DNA of 28,594 bases from the NCBI GenBank assembly GCA_964554485.1, contig CAZKOX010000008.1:1-28594 (forward strand), read 5' to 3'. Position numbers and translations under genes: made by a program. The notes beneath the pieces are model-generated. The model was not told where the DNA came from. It ran no database searches and saw only the letters and a program-made list of their open reading frames with translations. The stretch is from JBBQBM01 sp964554485. Its GTDB lineage: Bacteria; Patescibacteriota; Saccharimonadia; Saccharimonadales; JAGQMS01. Below, piece after piece: positions 22,657-28,452 of this stretch; the first letter of the stretch is position 1; each line of letters begins with the position of its first letter.

Positions 22657-24048
22657 ATGTATAAAATAAAATCAAAGAGACCAACACACTTCGACTACGA
22701 CTTGATAGTTATTGGTAGCGGCGCGGGAGGTGGCGTAGCTGCACATATTGCTTCAGGTCAGGGCAAAAAGGTTGCCATCGTTGAGGCTGACACAATCGGT
22801 GGTGAGTGCCCAAATTACGGATGCGTCCCAACCAAAGCTCTACTTCAGGCTGCAGAGACATATCAAAACGCCAAGCACTCTGGGCAGTTTGGCATACGGA
22901 CAAGTTCTGTTTCTTATAATTACGCGGCTGTTACTGACTGGAAAAACAAAGCAGTTTTCAGAACCGGCGTAGACGAAGGAAGCACAGCATATAAGAGCGA
23001 TGGCATTACTGTTCTTCGTGGACATGCTCATTTCTTGAGTCCTTGGCAAATCGCACTAGCTGGTAAACGTTTTACTGCCAAGAATTTCTTAATCGCTACG
23101 GGTACTCGAAATGTCATACCTCCGATTGCTGGTCTAAAAGAAACTGGCTTTATAGGCTACCGCGAAGCAATTTCTCTAAAGCAACCACCAAAATCAATTT
23201 TTATTATTGGTGGCGGAGCTATTGGTTGCGAATTTGCCCAACTTTTTTGGGCTTTTGATTCTAAGGTTCATATTGCCGATATCGATAAACGTTTGCTTGG
23301 CAAAGAAGATAAAGAAGTTGGTGACTTAATTGGTGCAGTATTTGAAGAACGCGGGATTAGCGTCCATGTTAACTCAAGAGTAATAAGCGTAAGTGGCGGG
23401 AGCGGTAAGAAAACCGTAACACTTGAAACCGACGGACGTAAACACAGTATTGTAGTTGAGGAAATTCTGCTCGCGGCCGGCAAGGCGCCAAACCTTGACC
23501 TTGGCCTCGATAATGCTGGAGTAAAGTACGACCGTCGAGGGCTAGACGTAAACTTGCAAATGCAAACTTCCGCCAAACATATTTATGCTGCTGGCGATGT
23601 AGTCGGTCCATATATGTTTACGCACATGGCAGCCTATCAGAGTCGCATAGCTGCTCACAATATGTACAATAAAAAGAAAGCACTCGCCAACTATCACGCC
23701 GTCCCTCGTTGCATTTTTGTCGACCCAGAAGTGGCCTCGGTTGGTTTATCTGAGAAAGAACTTCGAGATAGAAAAATAAAACTTCAGATCGGAACGGCCG
23801 AAATATCAATTATCGGACGCGCTAACACCAGTAACCAAACAACCGGATTTGTTAAAGTTATTACTTCTCACACCGGCGTCATATTAGGTGCCAGCATTAT
23901 CGCACCAAGAGCCGGTGAAATGATCCACGAACTTGCTCTAGCTGTCCACAAAGGTCTAAAAGCCCGTGACATCGTCGAGACAATACACGCCTTCCCGACC
24001 TGGAGTGAGGCTATTCGGGTTGCTTGTTCTCGAATCGGAAATTCCTAG
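22657..24048 (+). CDS. FAD-dependent pyridine nucleotide-disulfide oxidoreductase (Lpd/MerA-like)
   Basis: A 463-aa flavoprotein that moves electrons from NAD(P)H through FAD to a redox-active disulfide. The N-terminal FAD site is VIGSGAGGG (18-26). The active disulfide is in GGECPNYGCVPTK (C51, C56). The NAD(P)H site is IIGGGAIGCEFAQ. A second FAD motif is IYAAGDVVG. The C-terminal motif reads HAFPTWSE (444-451). In dihydrolipoamide dehydrogenase the residue before PT is the catalytic His, here Phe446, while Glu451 is kept. The substrate is therefore probably not lipoamide. No MerA-type vicinal Cys pair at the end and no lipoyl or 2-oxoacid genes nearby. GGGTGG is the likely SD. Confidence 0.9.
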   Translation: MYKIKSKRPTHFDYDLIVIGSGAGGGVAAHIASGQGKKVAIVEADTIGGECPNYGCVPTKALLQAAETYQNAKHSGQFGIRTSSVSYNYAAVTDWKNKAVFRTGVDEGSTAYKSDGITVLRGHAHFLSPWQIALAGKRFTAKNFLIATGTRNVIPPIAGLKETGFIGYREAISLKQPPKSIFIIGGGAIGCEFAQLFWAFDSKVHIADIDKRLLGKEDKEVGDLIGAVFEERGISVHVNSRVISVSGGSGKKTVTLETDGRKHSIVVEEILLAAGKAPNLDLGLDNAGVKYDRRGLDVNLQMQTSAKHIYAAGDVVGPYMFTHMAAYQSRIAAHNMYNKKKALANYHAVPRCIFVDPEVASVGLSEKELRDRKIKLQIGTAEISIIGRANTSNQTTGFVKVITSHTGVILGASIIAPRAGEMIHELALAVHKGLKARDIVETIHAFPTWSEAIRVACSRIGNS

Positions 24049-24848
24049 AGATTGTTTAGGCCGAGTTTAACTAGTGGGTTCGAAACTGAATCGGTTGGTT
24101 TTTCGATGTAGGCTTTCAAAACAAAGCCGTCGCAAGTGTTTGTACAAGTTGGCTTTCCGTATGGTGTGTAGGTATATTCGACACTACCAGACGGGTCGGC
24201 TGTCGCTTTAGCCTCCGTCTCATCGGCCACGACATCATTTACCTTAATGGTCGACCCGTTTGGAGCAACTAATACTTGTTTGTCTGATACATTTATCAAA
24301 TCTAGTTTATTCGGATAACCAAAGTTTTCGTTAAAGTATTCTTCCAATGAGGCATAAACACTTCCAATATCATTGGTTCGTTCGGTGTCTCGAGTTGTTA
24401 CCTTAGCTCCCTCAATATTATTCATAACCAATAAAACTACAACTGGAACTGCAGCTAGCATTAATATCAAGTTAAGCACCCAGCCAATTCTTGATAAAAC
24501 CGCCGAACGGTGCTCTTTTTTCGCATGCGAAGCGCCAACCAAACCTAAAATAAAACCAATAGGTAGCATGCCGATGACAACACAAACCAAACTAACTATC
24601 CCTAGTGTGTCGGTTTTATGTTCAGACTGTCCAGCAACTGGTTCGGTTGTCGGAGTTGGCATGACCGGGTCGGTCATCGGTGGTTGCGTGGGAGCATATG
24701 GCGGCATTTGAATCGGCTGTTCAGCTGGCGCAGGAGTTTCTGGTGGTGGCGGTACGAATTCTAAGCTTGGCGCTGGCTGCTGAACTGGTTGCTCTGGATG
24801 CGGCGCATCAGGTAATATCGGTTGGTTTTGTGGATCGTTTGGATTCAT
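24045..24848 (-). CDS. Membrane protein with Pro-rich N-terminus, DUF4190-like helices and pilin-like C-terminus
   Basis: A 267-aa protein. Residues 1-80 are rich in Pro, Gln and Thr and probably disordered in the cytosol. Two hydrophobic helices follow at 82-107 (GIVSLVCVVIGMLPIGFILG) and 121-142, as in DUF4190 proteins. After the second helix, RDTERTNDIGSVYASLEEYFNENFGYP looks like the globular start of type IV or type II pseudopilins, and a Cys pair (PTCTNTC) is near the end. There is no prepilin peptidase site, because the helix is internal. ATG 24848 has an AAAGGGGTG SD. It converges on the reductase gene with a 3-nt overlap. It may help build or regulate a surface pilus, but this is uncertain. 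Confidence 0.75.
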   Translation of the reverse strand: MNPNDPQNQPILPDAPHPEQPVQQPAPSLEFVPPPPETPAPAEQPIQMPPYAPTQPPMTDPVMPTPTTEPVAGQSEHKTDTLGIVSLVCVVIGMLPIGFILGLVGASHAKKEHRSAVLSRIGWVLNLILMLAAVPVVVLLVMNNIEGAKVTTRDTERTNDIGSVYASLEEYFNENFGYPNKLDLINVSDKQVLVAPNGSTIKVNDVVADETEAKATADPSGSVEYTYTPYGKPTCTNTCDGFVLKAYIEKPTDSVSNPLVKLGLNNL

Positions 24849-24946
24849 TTTATTTTTACACCCCTTTATTGAAGATAAGTGTAGCAAAAAGTCTCACAAA
24901 ACGCCTATGTTTTTTTAAAGAGCTACCGAGATTACAGCGTATCGTT

Positions 24947-24952
24947 TATGCT
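24947..24952 (+). promoter_or_regulatory. -10 box of the hydrolase gene (leaderless)
   Basis: TATGCT ends 6 nt before ATG 24959. No SD is present. Confidence 0.4.
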
Positions 24953-24958
24953 TAGTAT

Positions 24959-25855
24959 ATGAATAAACACTTCTCGCGGCCAAACGGCTATTCACATGTT
25001 ATGTTAGTTTTTATATTTCTAGTCCTTGGTGTAGTTGGTTTTGCTGGATGGCGAGTTTTTTCAAGCAATCATCAAGAAGCCAACATAAGCACAAAAGAGT
25101 CAAACACATCGAAAGTTAATTTATCTGAGACAAAAGAAAAACCTGCTGACAGCACATCGACTATCGATAGCCCGGAAAAGATATCGACCAGCGGGGGTCA
25201 GTATTTTTATTATGGCGCACCCGCCGGCCAAAATAACGCATCACCTAAACGAATATTAATTACCGTACATGGAACGGAAGGCTCAGCAGAACGAGATTAT
25301 GAAGTCTGGAAACCCTTTATCGCCAACACAAGCTACGCTTTAGCTTCATTGAATTGGTGGGACGGCAGCGGTGATACAACGGACGACTATAGTACTCCGT
25401 CAACTGTAAATACCCAGCTTCACAACTTTCTCGACGATCAGGGTTATACAAAAAATGATGTGGTTGTGTATGAAGGTTTTTCTCGCGGCAGCGCTAACAG
25501 TTATCCGGTGGTAGCTTATGATAGAACAAGCGGCAATCCGATGATTGACTTTGTAGTCTCGTCGTCAGGAGGCGCAGAAACAAATTATTTTAACTTAACA
25601 ACGAGCAGTATTTCGGCAACAGCTAAAACAAAAATATTTAGTGGCGTGTACTGGATTATGGCTTGCGGCGATAAGGACGAAAATCCATCCCGCGACGGCT
25701 GTCAGGCTATGGAGTTAGCGAAAACTTTCGTAACCAGCAAAGGAGCAACAGTTCTGGGCATCTTGTCTGATCCAAACGGCGGTCATGGAGCCTTAACTAC
25801 CAGCTCTCTAAATTTGCCGGCACAGATGTTCGAGTTGATTGAAGCTAGGTTATAA
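24959..25855 (+). CDS. Membrane-anchored extracytoplasmic alpha/beta hydrolase
   Basis: A 298-aa protein with an N-terminal anchor helix (about 13-33), a Ser/Thr/Lys-rich linker (35-80) and an alpha/beta-hydrolase fold. ILITVHGTEG gives the HG oxyanion motif (104-105). VVYEGFSRGSANSYP is the nucleophile elbow with Ser175. An acid near ACGDKDE (D238 or D240) and His276 in NGGHGAL complete a plausible triad. It looks like an esterase or PHB-depolymerase-like enzyme, but the substrate cannot be told from sequence. The gene ends 1 nt before the first tRNA-derived repeat, whose terminator hairpin probably ends this transcript. Confidence 0.8.
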   Translation: MNKHFSRPNGYSHVMLVFIFLVLGVVGFAGWRVFSSNHQEANISTKESNTSKVNLSETKEKPADSTSTIDSPEKISTSGGQYFYYGAPAGQNNASPKRILITVHGTEGSAERDYEVWKPFIANTSYALASLNWWDGSGDTTDDYSTPSTVNTQLHNFLDDQGYTKNDVVVYEGFSRGSANSYPVVAYDRTSGNPMIDFVVSSSGGAETNYFNLTTSSISATAKTKIFSGVYWIMACGDKDENPSRDGCQAMELAKTFVTSKGATVLGILSDPNGGHGALTTSSLNLPAQMFELIEARL

Positions 25856-25856
25856 A

Positions 25857-26033
25857 GGGACAGGACAATGCACGACTGCGCTCGTCCTCGAAGCAAGCTT
25901 CTGTGGGCGAGCTTGTCGAACGAACCTGCGACTTGCATATTTTTCTTTGGAAAAATCTGCGTCGCAGATTCGAGGACTGAACCAAGACCAAAGAAAAAGA
26001 CCCATCACAAGGATGGGACTTTTTCTTTGGTTG
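25857..26033 (+). repeat. tRNA-fMet-related repeat, copy A (177 bp)
   Basis: Full-length copy, with 9 differences in 177 bp from copy C (27580-27756). It starts GGGACAGGAC (reverse complement of the tRNA-fMet T-arm/acceptor end). It contains a hairpin built from CGAACCTGCGAC and GTCGCAGATTCG, the latter differing by one base from the tRNA T-arm stretch GTCGCAGGTTCG. It ends with a strong hairpin (25988-26030, about 18 bp with one mismatch, flanked by A- and T-runs) that can terminate on either strand. It lies 1 nt after the hydrolase stop. Confidence 0.85.
25988..26030. terminator. Bidirectional terminator hairpin in repeat copy A
   Basis: CCAAAGAAAAAG-A-CCCATC, 3-5 nt loop, GATGGG-A-CTTTTTCTTTGG, with one A-A mismatch. 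T-rich on either strand. It is well placed to end the hydrolase transcript. Confidence 0.75.
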
Positions 26034-26259
26034 CCCAGGTGCAATCGAATTGGAACTTATTATTAGAAGAATTAGTTAGATGGAAAGAAATCTATTTTTC
26101 GCTTTCGTCCTTTTGGACTCATCAGCACAAATACGCATTTGTGGAGCGGAAATGACAAGCAGACAATAGTCTAGAGTTTAGGAATAAGGCACAAAAAGAG
26201 CCTTAATGCCTGGGTCACCCCAAACTACTCTCTGCCTGTCACCGCCGCTAGTGGTCTCC
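26034..26259. other. Intergenic stretch between repeat A and the GC-rich gene
   Basis: No convincing gene. There are two small hairpins, CAAAT-acgc-ATTTG (near 26127) and AAGGC-...-GCCTT (near 26188). The latter could be a weak terminator for the minus-strand gene at 26260. Base composition rises in GC near 26220, where the foreign-looking segment begins. Confidence 0.4.
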
Positions 26260-26652
26260 TTACAACGTCATGTAGTAGGGCATACCACCGGGCAGAACTG
26301 CCCACAGCTCGCGCGGAGCCATGCACTTGACCTTGCCGATGGCCATGCCCAGCATGAAGAGCTGATCCATGGCCCGGTGGAAGCTTGTCCACTGGTTGCC
26401 GTGGCGGTCGTTGCAGGCGTTGAGGAAGCTCCAGCCTTCCTTGAACTCCTCGGGAAGCTCGGCCAGCATCATGGTGATCAGGTCGCGGTGCTCCTCGAGC
26501 CGACCGGGATGGAAACCGACGGTCATCTCGATGCCCTCGACCTTGACGCAGCCTTCGGGCACCTCTCCTTCCGTGATCTCATCATCCTTGTACAGGCAGT
26601 CCACGAAGATCTTCTCAACGGCTGCCGTGCTGAGGATCATGACGTCTTCCAT
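26260..26652 (-). CDS. 130-aa GC-rich, probably transferred gene of unknown function
   Basis: Start ATG 26652 follows the SD AGGAGG with 10-nt spacing. The soluble protein (MEDVMILSTAAVEKIF) contains CNDRHGNQWTSFHRAMDQLF and ends PRELWAVLPGGMPYYMTL. I have an impression that such LPGGMPY-ending small proteins recur in gut bacteria but know of no function. Nearly every codon ends in G or C, unlike all neighbours, so recent transfer is likely. It has its own near-consensus promoter and a roughly 170-nt structured leader. It lies between repeat copies A and B, so it may be cargo of the tRNA-associated island. The antisense frame is open but is a by-product of GC bias. Confidence 0.75.
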   Translation of the reverse strand: MEDVMILSTAAVEKIFVDCLYKDDEITEGEVPEGCVKVEGIEMTVGFHPGRLEEHRDLITMMLAELPEEFKEGWSFLNACNDRHGNQWTSFHRAMDQLFMLGMAIGKVKCMAPRELWAVLPGGMPYYMTL

Positions 26653-26701
26653 TGTCTTACTTCCTCCTAATCTCTGGCGGGGTGCCACTAGCGTTGCTAG
26701 C

Positions 26702-26822
26702 GTGTGTATCCTAAACACACAAGATGAGGGATGGATGCACAATTAAGTATGCACACATATCTCATCTTGTGATTGTCTGTTTGCTTGTCAAATAACACCT
26801 CAGGAGTAAACTCACTGAAGTG
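26702..26822 (-). promoter_or_regulatory. Structured 5' UTR of the GC-rich gene
   Basis: Three stems: CACCTCAG/CTGAAGTG (26796-26803 and 26815-26822, with G-T allowed, right at the predicted start), CACAAGATGAG/CTCATCTTGTG (26718-26728 and 26761-26771, 11 bp perfect) and GTGTGT/ACACAC (26702-26707 and 26715-26720). The last two overlap by 3 nt and so compete. The loop of the second holds two direct copies of ATGCACA. No known riboswitch is recognised. Confidence 0.5.
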
Positions 26823-26827
26823 CGTAC

Positions 26828-26856
26828 ATGATATCATAAGTATTGAGTTTTGTCAA
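26828..26856 (-). promoter_or_regulatory. Promoter of the GC-rich gene
   Basis: Minus strand TTGACA (26856-26851), exactly 17 nt, TATCAT (26833-26828). Transcription would start near 26821, giving a leader of about 170 nt. Confidence 0.8.
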
Positions 26857-26967
26857 TATCGTACATCTGGTAAGACTGGAACTTTTTAACAGGGGTGAAG
26901 GATGATTCAAAACAAAAAGAGATCGGCTGAATCACCAATCTCTATCTGTAATAATGCTTATGGCTAC
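26857..26967. other. Intergenic stretch before repeat B
   Basis: It contains an inverted repeat TGATTCA (26903-26909)...TGAATCA and a 30-codon open frame from ATG 26902 that runs into the repeat (judged unreliable). Nothing else is convincing. Confidence 0.35.
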
Positions 26968-27060
26968 GGGGACAGGACGGTGCACATCCGCTGAAGCGGA
27001 TGACCGAACCAAGAACAAAGAAAAAGACCCATCACAAGGATGGGGCTTTTTCTTTGGTTG
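26968..27060 (+). repeat. tRNA-fMet-related repeat, copy B (93 bp, short form)
   Basis: Same ends as copies A and C (GGGGACAGGAC at the left, CTTTTTCTTTGGTTG at the right) and the same terminator hairpin (27016-27056). The central T-arm hairpin is replaced by a small ATCCGC-TGAA-GCGGAT hairpin. Left of the unit, TGGCTAC echoes the tRNA end TGGTTGC. It can serve as terminator for the minus-strand gene at 27088. Confidence 0.8.
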
Positions 27061-27087
27061 AAGCCGTTATGACTGCTTGGAACCTAA

Positions 27088-27516
27088 TCAAGTCCGAATT
27101 ACTGGCTTTATTTTCATTAAGTCGCCATCTATCACAATCGGCTTCATCGCAATCATTTCAGTTCCGTAATATGGCATTTCGGGAATAGGATTTAAGAAAT
27201 AAAGTTGTTTGTAAAGAATATGCGCGTATGCCATTTCTATGAAGGCGTTTCCCCCTATGTAGTTGTTGATGCCATGCTTGTCATAATTAGCGACGAGTAA
27301 CACTTCCATGTCTTTAATCCATTTACAGTCTTCACGAATCGCATCGTAATTATATTTTTGCTCCAGCTTAATCTGCTCTTTTTGCTCGTTATCTTTGCCA
27401 ATGAAGGCTGCCGTGAACTTGCTCATGTATGCATCGTGACCAAGCTTTTTTAGCTCATCACAAAGTTCAACCATTCTTTCAGTGAACTGCATGCTGCCAA
27501 CAACGCCAATTTTCAT
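27088..27516 (-). CDS. Nucleoside 2-deoxyribosyltransferase-like Rossmann protein
   Basis: A 142-aa soluble protein starting MKIGVVGSMQFTERMVEL, a Rossmann-type first strand and helix. Later motifs are MEVLLVANYDKHGINNYIGG, NAFIEMAYAHILYKQLYFLN and PIPEMPYYGTEMIAMKPIVI. The GGNAFIEMAYA segment matches the catalytic-Glu region of nucleoside 2-deoxyribosyltransferase-like proteins, which remodel or degrade nucleosides. The exact substrate is unknown. ATG 27516 is preferred to upstream in-frame ATGs because TATAAT ends 6 nt before it. It sits between repeat copies B and C in the island. Confidence 0.75.
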   Translation of the reverse strand: MKIGVVGSMQFTERMVELCDELKKLGHDAYMSKFTAAFIGKDNEQKEQIKLEQKYNYDAIREDCKWIKDMEVLLVANYDKHGINNYIGGNAFIEMAYAHILYKQLYFLNPIPEMPYYGTEMIAMKPIVIDGDLMKIKPVIRT

Positions 27517-27522
27517 ATATCT

Positions 27523-27528
27523 ATTATA
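27523..27528 (-). promoter_or_regulatory. -10 box of the deoxyribosyltransferase-like gene (leaderless)
   Basis: TATAAT on the minus strand, ending 6 nt before ATG 27516. It follows directly after a terminator for upstream transcription. Confidence 0.5.
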
Positions 27529-27533
27529 CAAAC

Positions 27534-27559
27534 AAAAAGGACAGGTTCTAATCTGTCCT
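27534..27559 (-). terminator. Intrinsic terminator downstream of tRNA-fMet and repeat C
   Basis: On the minus strand: AGGACAG-ATTAGAAC-CTGTCCT then TTTTGTTTG; 7-bp perfect stem with a T-run. It backs up the terminator inside repeat C. Confidence 0.8.
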
Positions 27560-27570
27560 AATTAATCTAA

Positions 27571-27589
27571 TTTGGTTGCGGGACAGGAC
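27571..27589. repeat. Degenerate copy of the tRNA-fMet 3' end (att-like)
   Basis: TTTGGTTGCGGGACAGGAC is a direct repeat of TTTGGTTGCGGGGACAGGAC (27749-27768), which is the acceptor/T-arm end of tRNA-fMet plus its CCA. Only one G is missing. The two copies bound repeat C like attachment-site duplications. Confidence 0.75.
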
Positions 27590-27756
27590 AACGCACGACT
27601 GCGCTCGTCCACGAAGCAAGCTTCTGCGGGCAAGCTTGTCGACCGAACCTGCGACTTGCATATTTTTCTTAGGAAAAATCTGCGTCGCAGGTTCGAGGAC
27701 TGAACCAAGAACAAAGAAAAAGACCCATCGCAAGGATGGGACTTTTTCTTTGGTTG
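27580..27756 (+). repeat. tRNA-fMet-related repeat, copy C (177 bp), abutting the tRNA
   Basis: Close match to copy A. It starts GGGACAGGAC and ends in the CCA/discriminator bases of the tRNA-fMet gene. The central hairpin has perfect 12-bp arms, CGAACCTGCGAC and GTCGCAGGTTCG, the second identical to the tRNA T-arm region. The terminator hairpin (27712-27752) begins directly at the tRNA 3' end and is probably the tRNA terminator. Frames open across it on both strands are by-products of the palindromes. Confidence 0.85.
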
Positions 27757-27825
27757 CGGGGACAGGACTCGAACCTGCGACCTCATGGTTATGAGCCATG
27801 CGAGCTGCCTCTGCTCCACCCCGCG
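27751..27825 (-). tRNA. Initiator tRNA-fMet (CAU)
   Basis: 75 nt with encoded CCA. The acceptor is CGCGGGG with CCCCGCA, giving the C1-A72 mismatch that marks bacterial initiators. The D stem GAGC/GCTC has the A11-U24 pair also typical of initiators. The anticodon loop is CTCATAA. The anticodon stem CATGG/CCATG carries G30-C40 and G31-C39 but U29-A41 in place of the third G-C pair. Its own promoter lies at 27869-27897. Confidence 0.96.
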
Positions 27826-27868
27826 ATAATGTTTTTAAACATTTGAATGTATCCAAATGCAGGTATAA

Positions 27869-27897
27869 ATTATAGCTCTAACAGATAAGAAAGTCAA
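27869..27897 (-). promoter_or_regulatory. Promoter of tRNA-fMet
   Basis: Minus strand TTGACT (27897-27892), 17 nt, TATAAT (27874-27869). The -35 begins at the base next to the large inverted repeat. The short pre-tRNA leader contains CATTTG-gatacatt-CAAATG. Confidence 0.85.
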
Positions 27898-28000
27898 CCC
27901 AGTAGTGAGCTTTCGAGCAGTTCGCCGCATGGCGAACCAAACATCCCGGCCTTCGCTTGACAGCGAATGGCCGAGATGTTCTCGAAAGTCTACTACTGGG
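27898..28000 (-). ncRNA. Three-way-junction inverted repeat, possible terminator or structured RNA
   Basis: Outer stem CCCAGTAGT/ACTACTGGG (27898-27906 and 27992-28000, 9 bp perfect), second stem TTTCGAG/CTCGAAA, then two inner hairpins: GTTCGCC-GCAT-GGCGAAC (27920-27937) and ACATC-cc-GGCC-TTCGCT-TGAC-AGCGAA-t-GGCC-ga-GATGT. It starts right after the DivIC-like stop codon and ends at the -35 of the tRNA promoter. A plain terminator would not need three hairpins. The downstream T content is modest. Confidence 0.6.
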
Positions 28001-28441
28001 CTAATCCACGAGACCCCGACCGGTCAAAAATTGTAACCAAGCTTGCCAGTTTGGTGTGTCAATTTTTGCCTTTGCGACTTCCTTGGTTTGATCGCTACCA
28101 GCGGGTAATTTTGAAAGGGCGACTTCTTTTGGAACAATCATTAGTTTTTCGCCCGGCGCAGCTTTATTAAATTGGCGGCGAGCGGCCAGCTCTAAAAACG
28201 CATCAGACTTGTAATATTCGTTTTCCAGCTTTTGGTTAGCAACTTTAGCTTCGGCGATATCAGCCTCCTGCTCAAGCACCGATATTTGCTTCATGAGTTG
28301 ATAGTTTCGTTGAATAGCTTTGGTGCTCGACCAAGCTACCGACAATGAAACTACGGCAATTAAATAAACACCCATGGCTCCAAGCGAAAAATAGGAACGA
28401 AAGTTTTTTGAAGTTAGGCTAATTTTGATTTTATTAAGCAT
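28001..28441 (-). CDS. DivIC/FtsB-like septum formation protein
   Basis: A 146-aa single-pass protein: a basic N-terminus, a transmembrane helix at about 20-37 (LGAMGVYLIAVVSLSVAW) and a coiled coil at about 40-80 (QLMKQISVLEQEADIAEAKV). The short motif YYKSDAFLELAARRQFNKAAPGE resembles the family signature in which the residue before LAR-x-x is followed by a PGE turn. It ends with a Lys/Ala-rich tail. The family links FtsL and FtsQ in the divisome. With MurJ and a sortase in the window it points to a walled cell that divides by septation. TATAAT ends 11 nt before the ATG and no SD is seen. Confidence 0.85.
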   Translation of the reverse strand: MLNKIKISLTSKNFRSYFSLGAMGVYLIAVVSLSVAWSSTKAIQRNYQLMKQISVLEQEADIAEAKVANQKLENEYYKSDAFLELAARRQFNKAAPGEKLMIVPKEVALSKLPAGSDQTKEVAKAKIDTPNWQAWLQFLTGRGLVD

Positions 28442-28452
28442 TGGTTGATTTC

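Noticed and set aside
25868..26155. 95-aa plus-strand frame over repeat A
   Set aside because: Mostly inside the tRNA-derived repeat and its terminator; no RBS; the same kind of frame occurs at copy C.
26206..26670. 154-aa and 125-aa plus-strand frames opposite the GC-rich gene
   Set aside because: Antisense to a gene with a strong promoter, SD and high GC at third positions; the open frames follow from that bias.
26246..26693. 9-bp inverted repeat CGCTAGTGG/CCACTAGCG flanking the GC-rich gene, as if terminal repeats of an insertion element
   Set aside because: Short, no target duplication and no transposase; may be chance.
26902..26994. 30-codon plus-strand frame with AGGGGTGAAGG before the ATG
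   Set aside because: The frame runs into repeat B and ends there; without conservation evidence it is more likely chance.
27548..27856. Open frames across the tRNA-fMet and repeat C on both strands
   Set aside because: They translate tRNA and palindrome sequence; similar frames appear across copy A on both strands. No start signals of their own.
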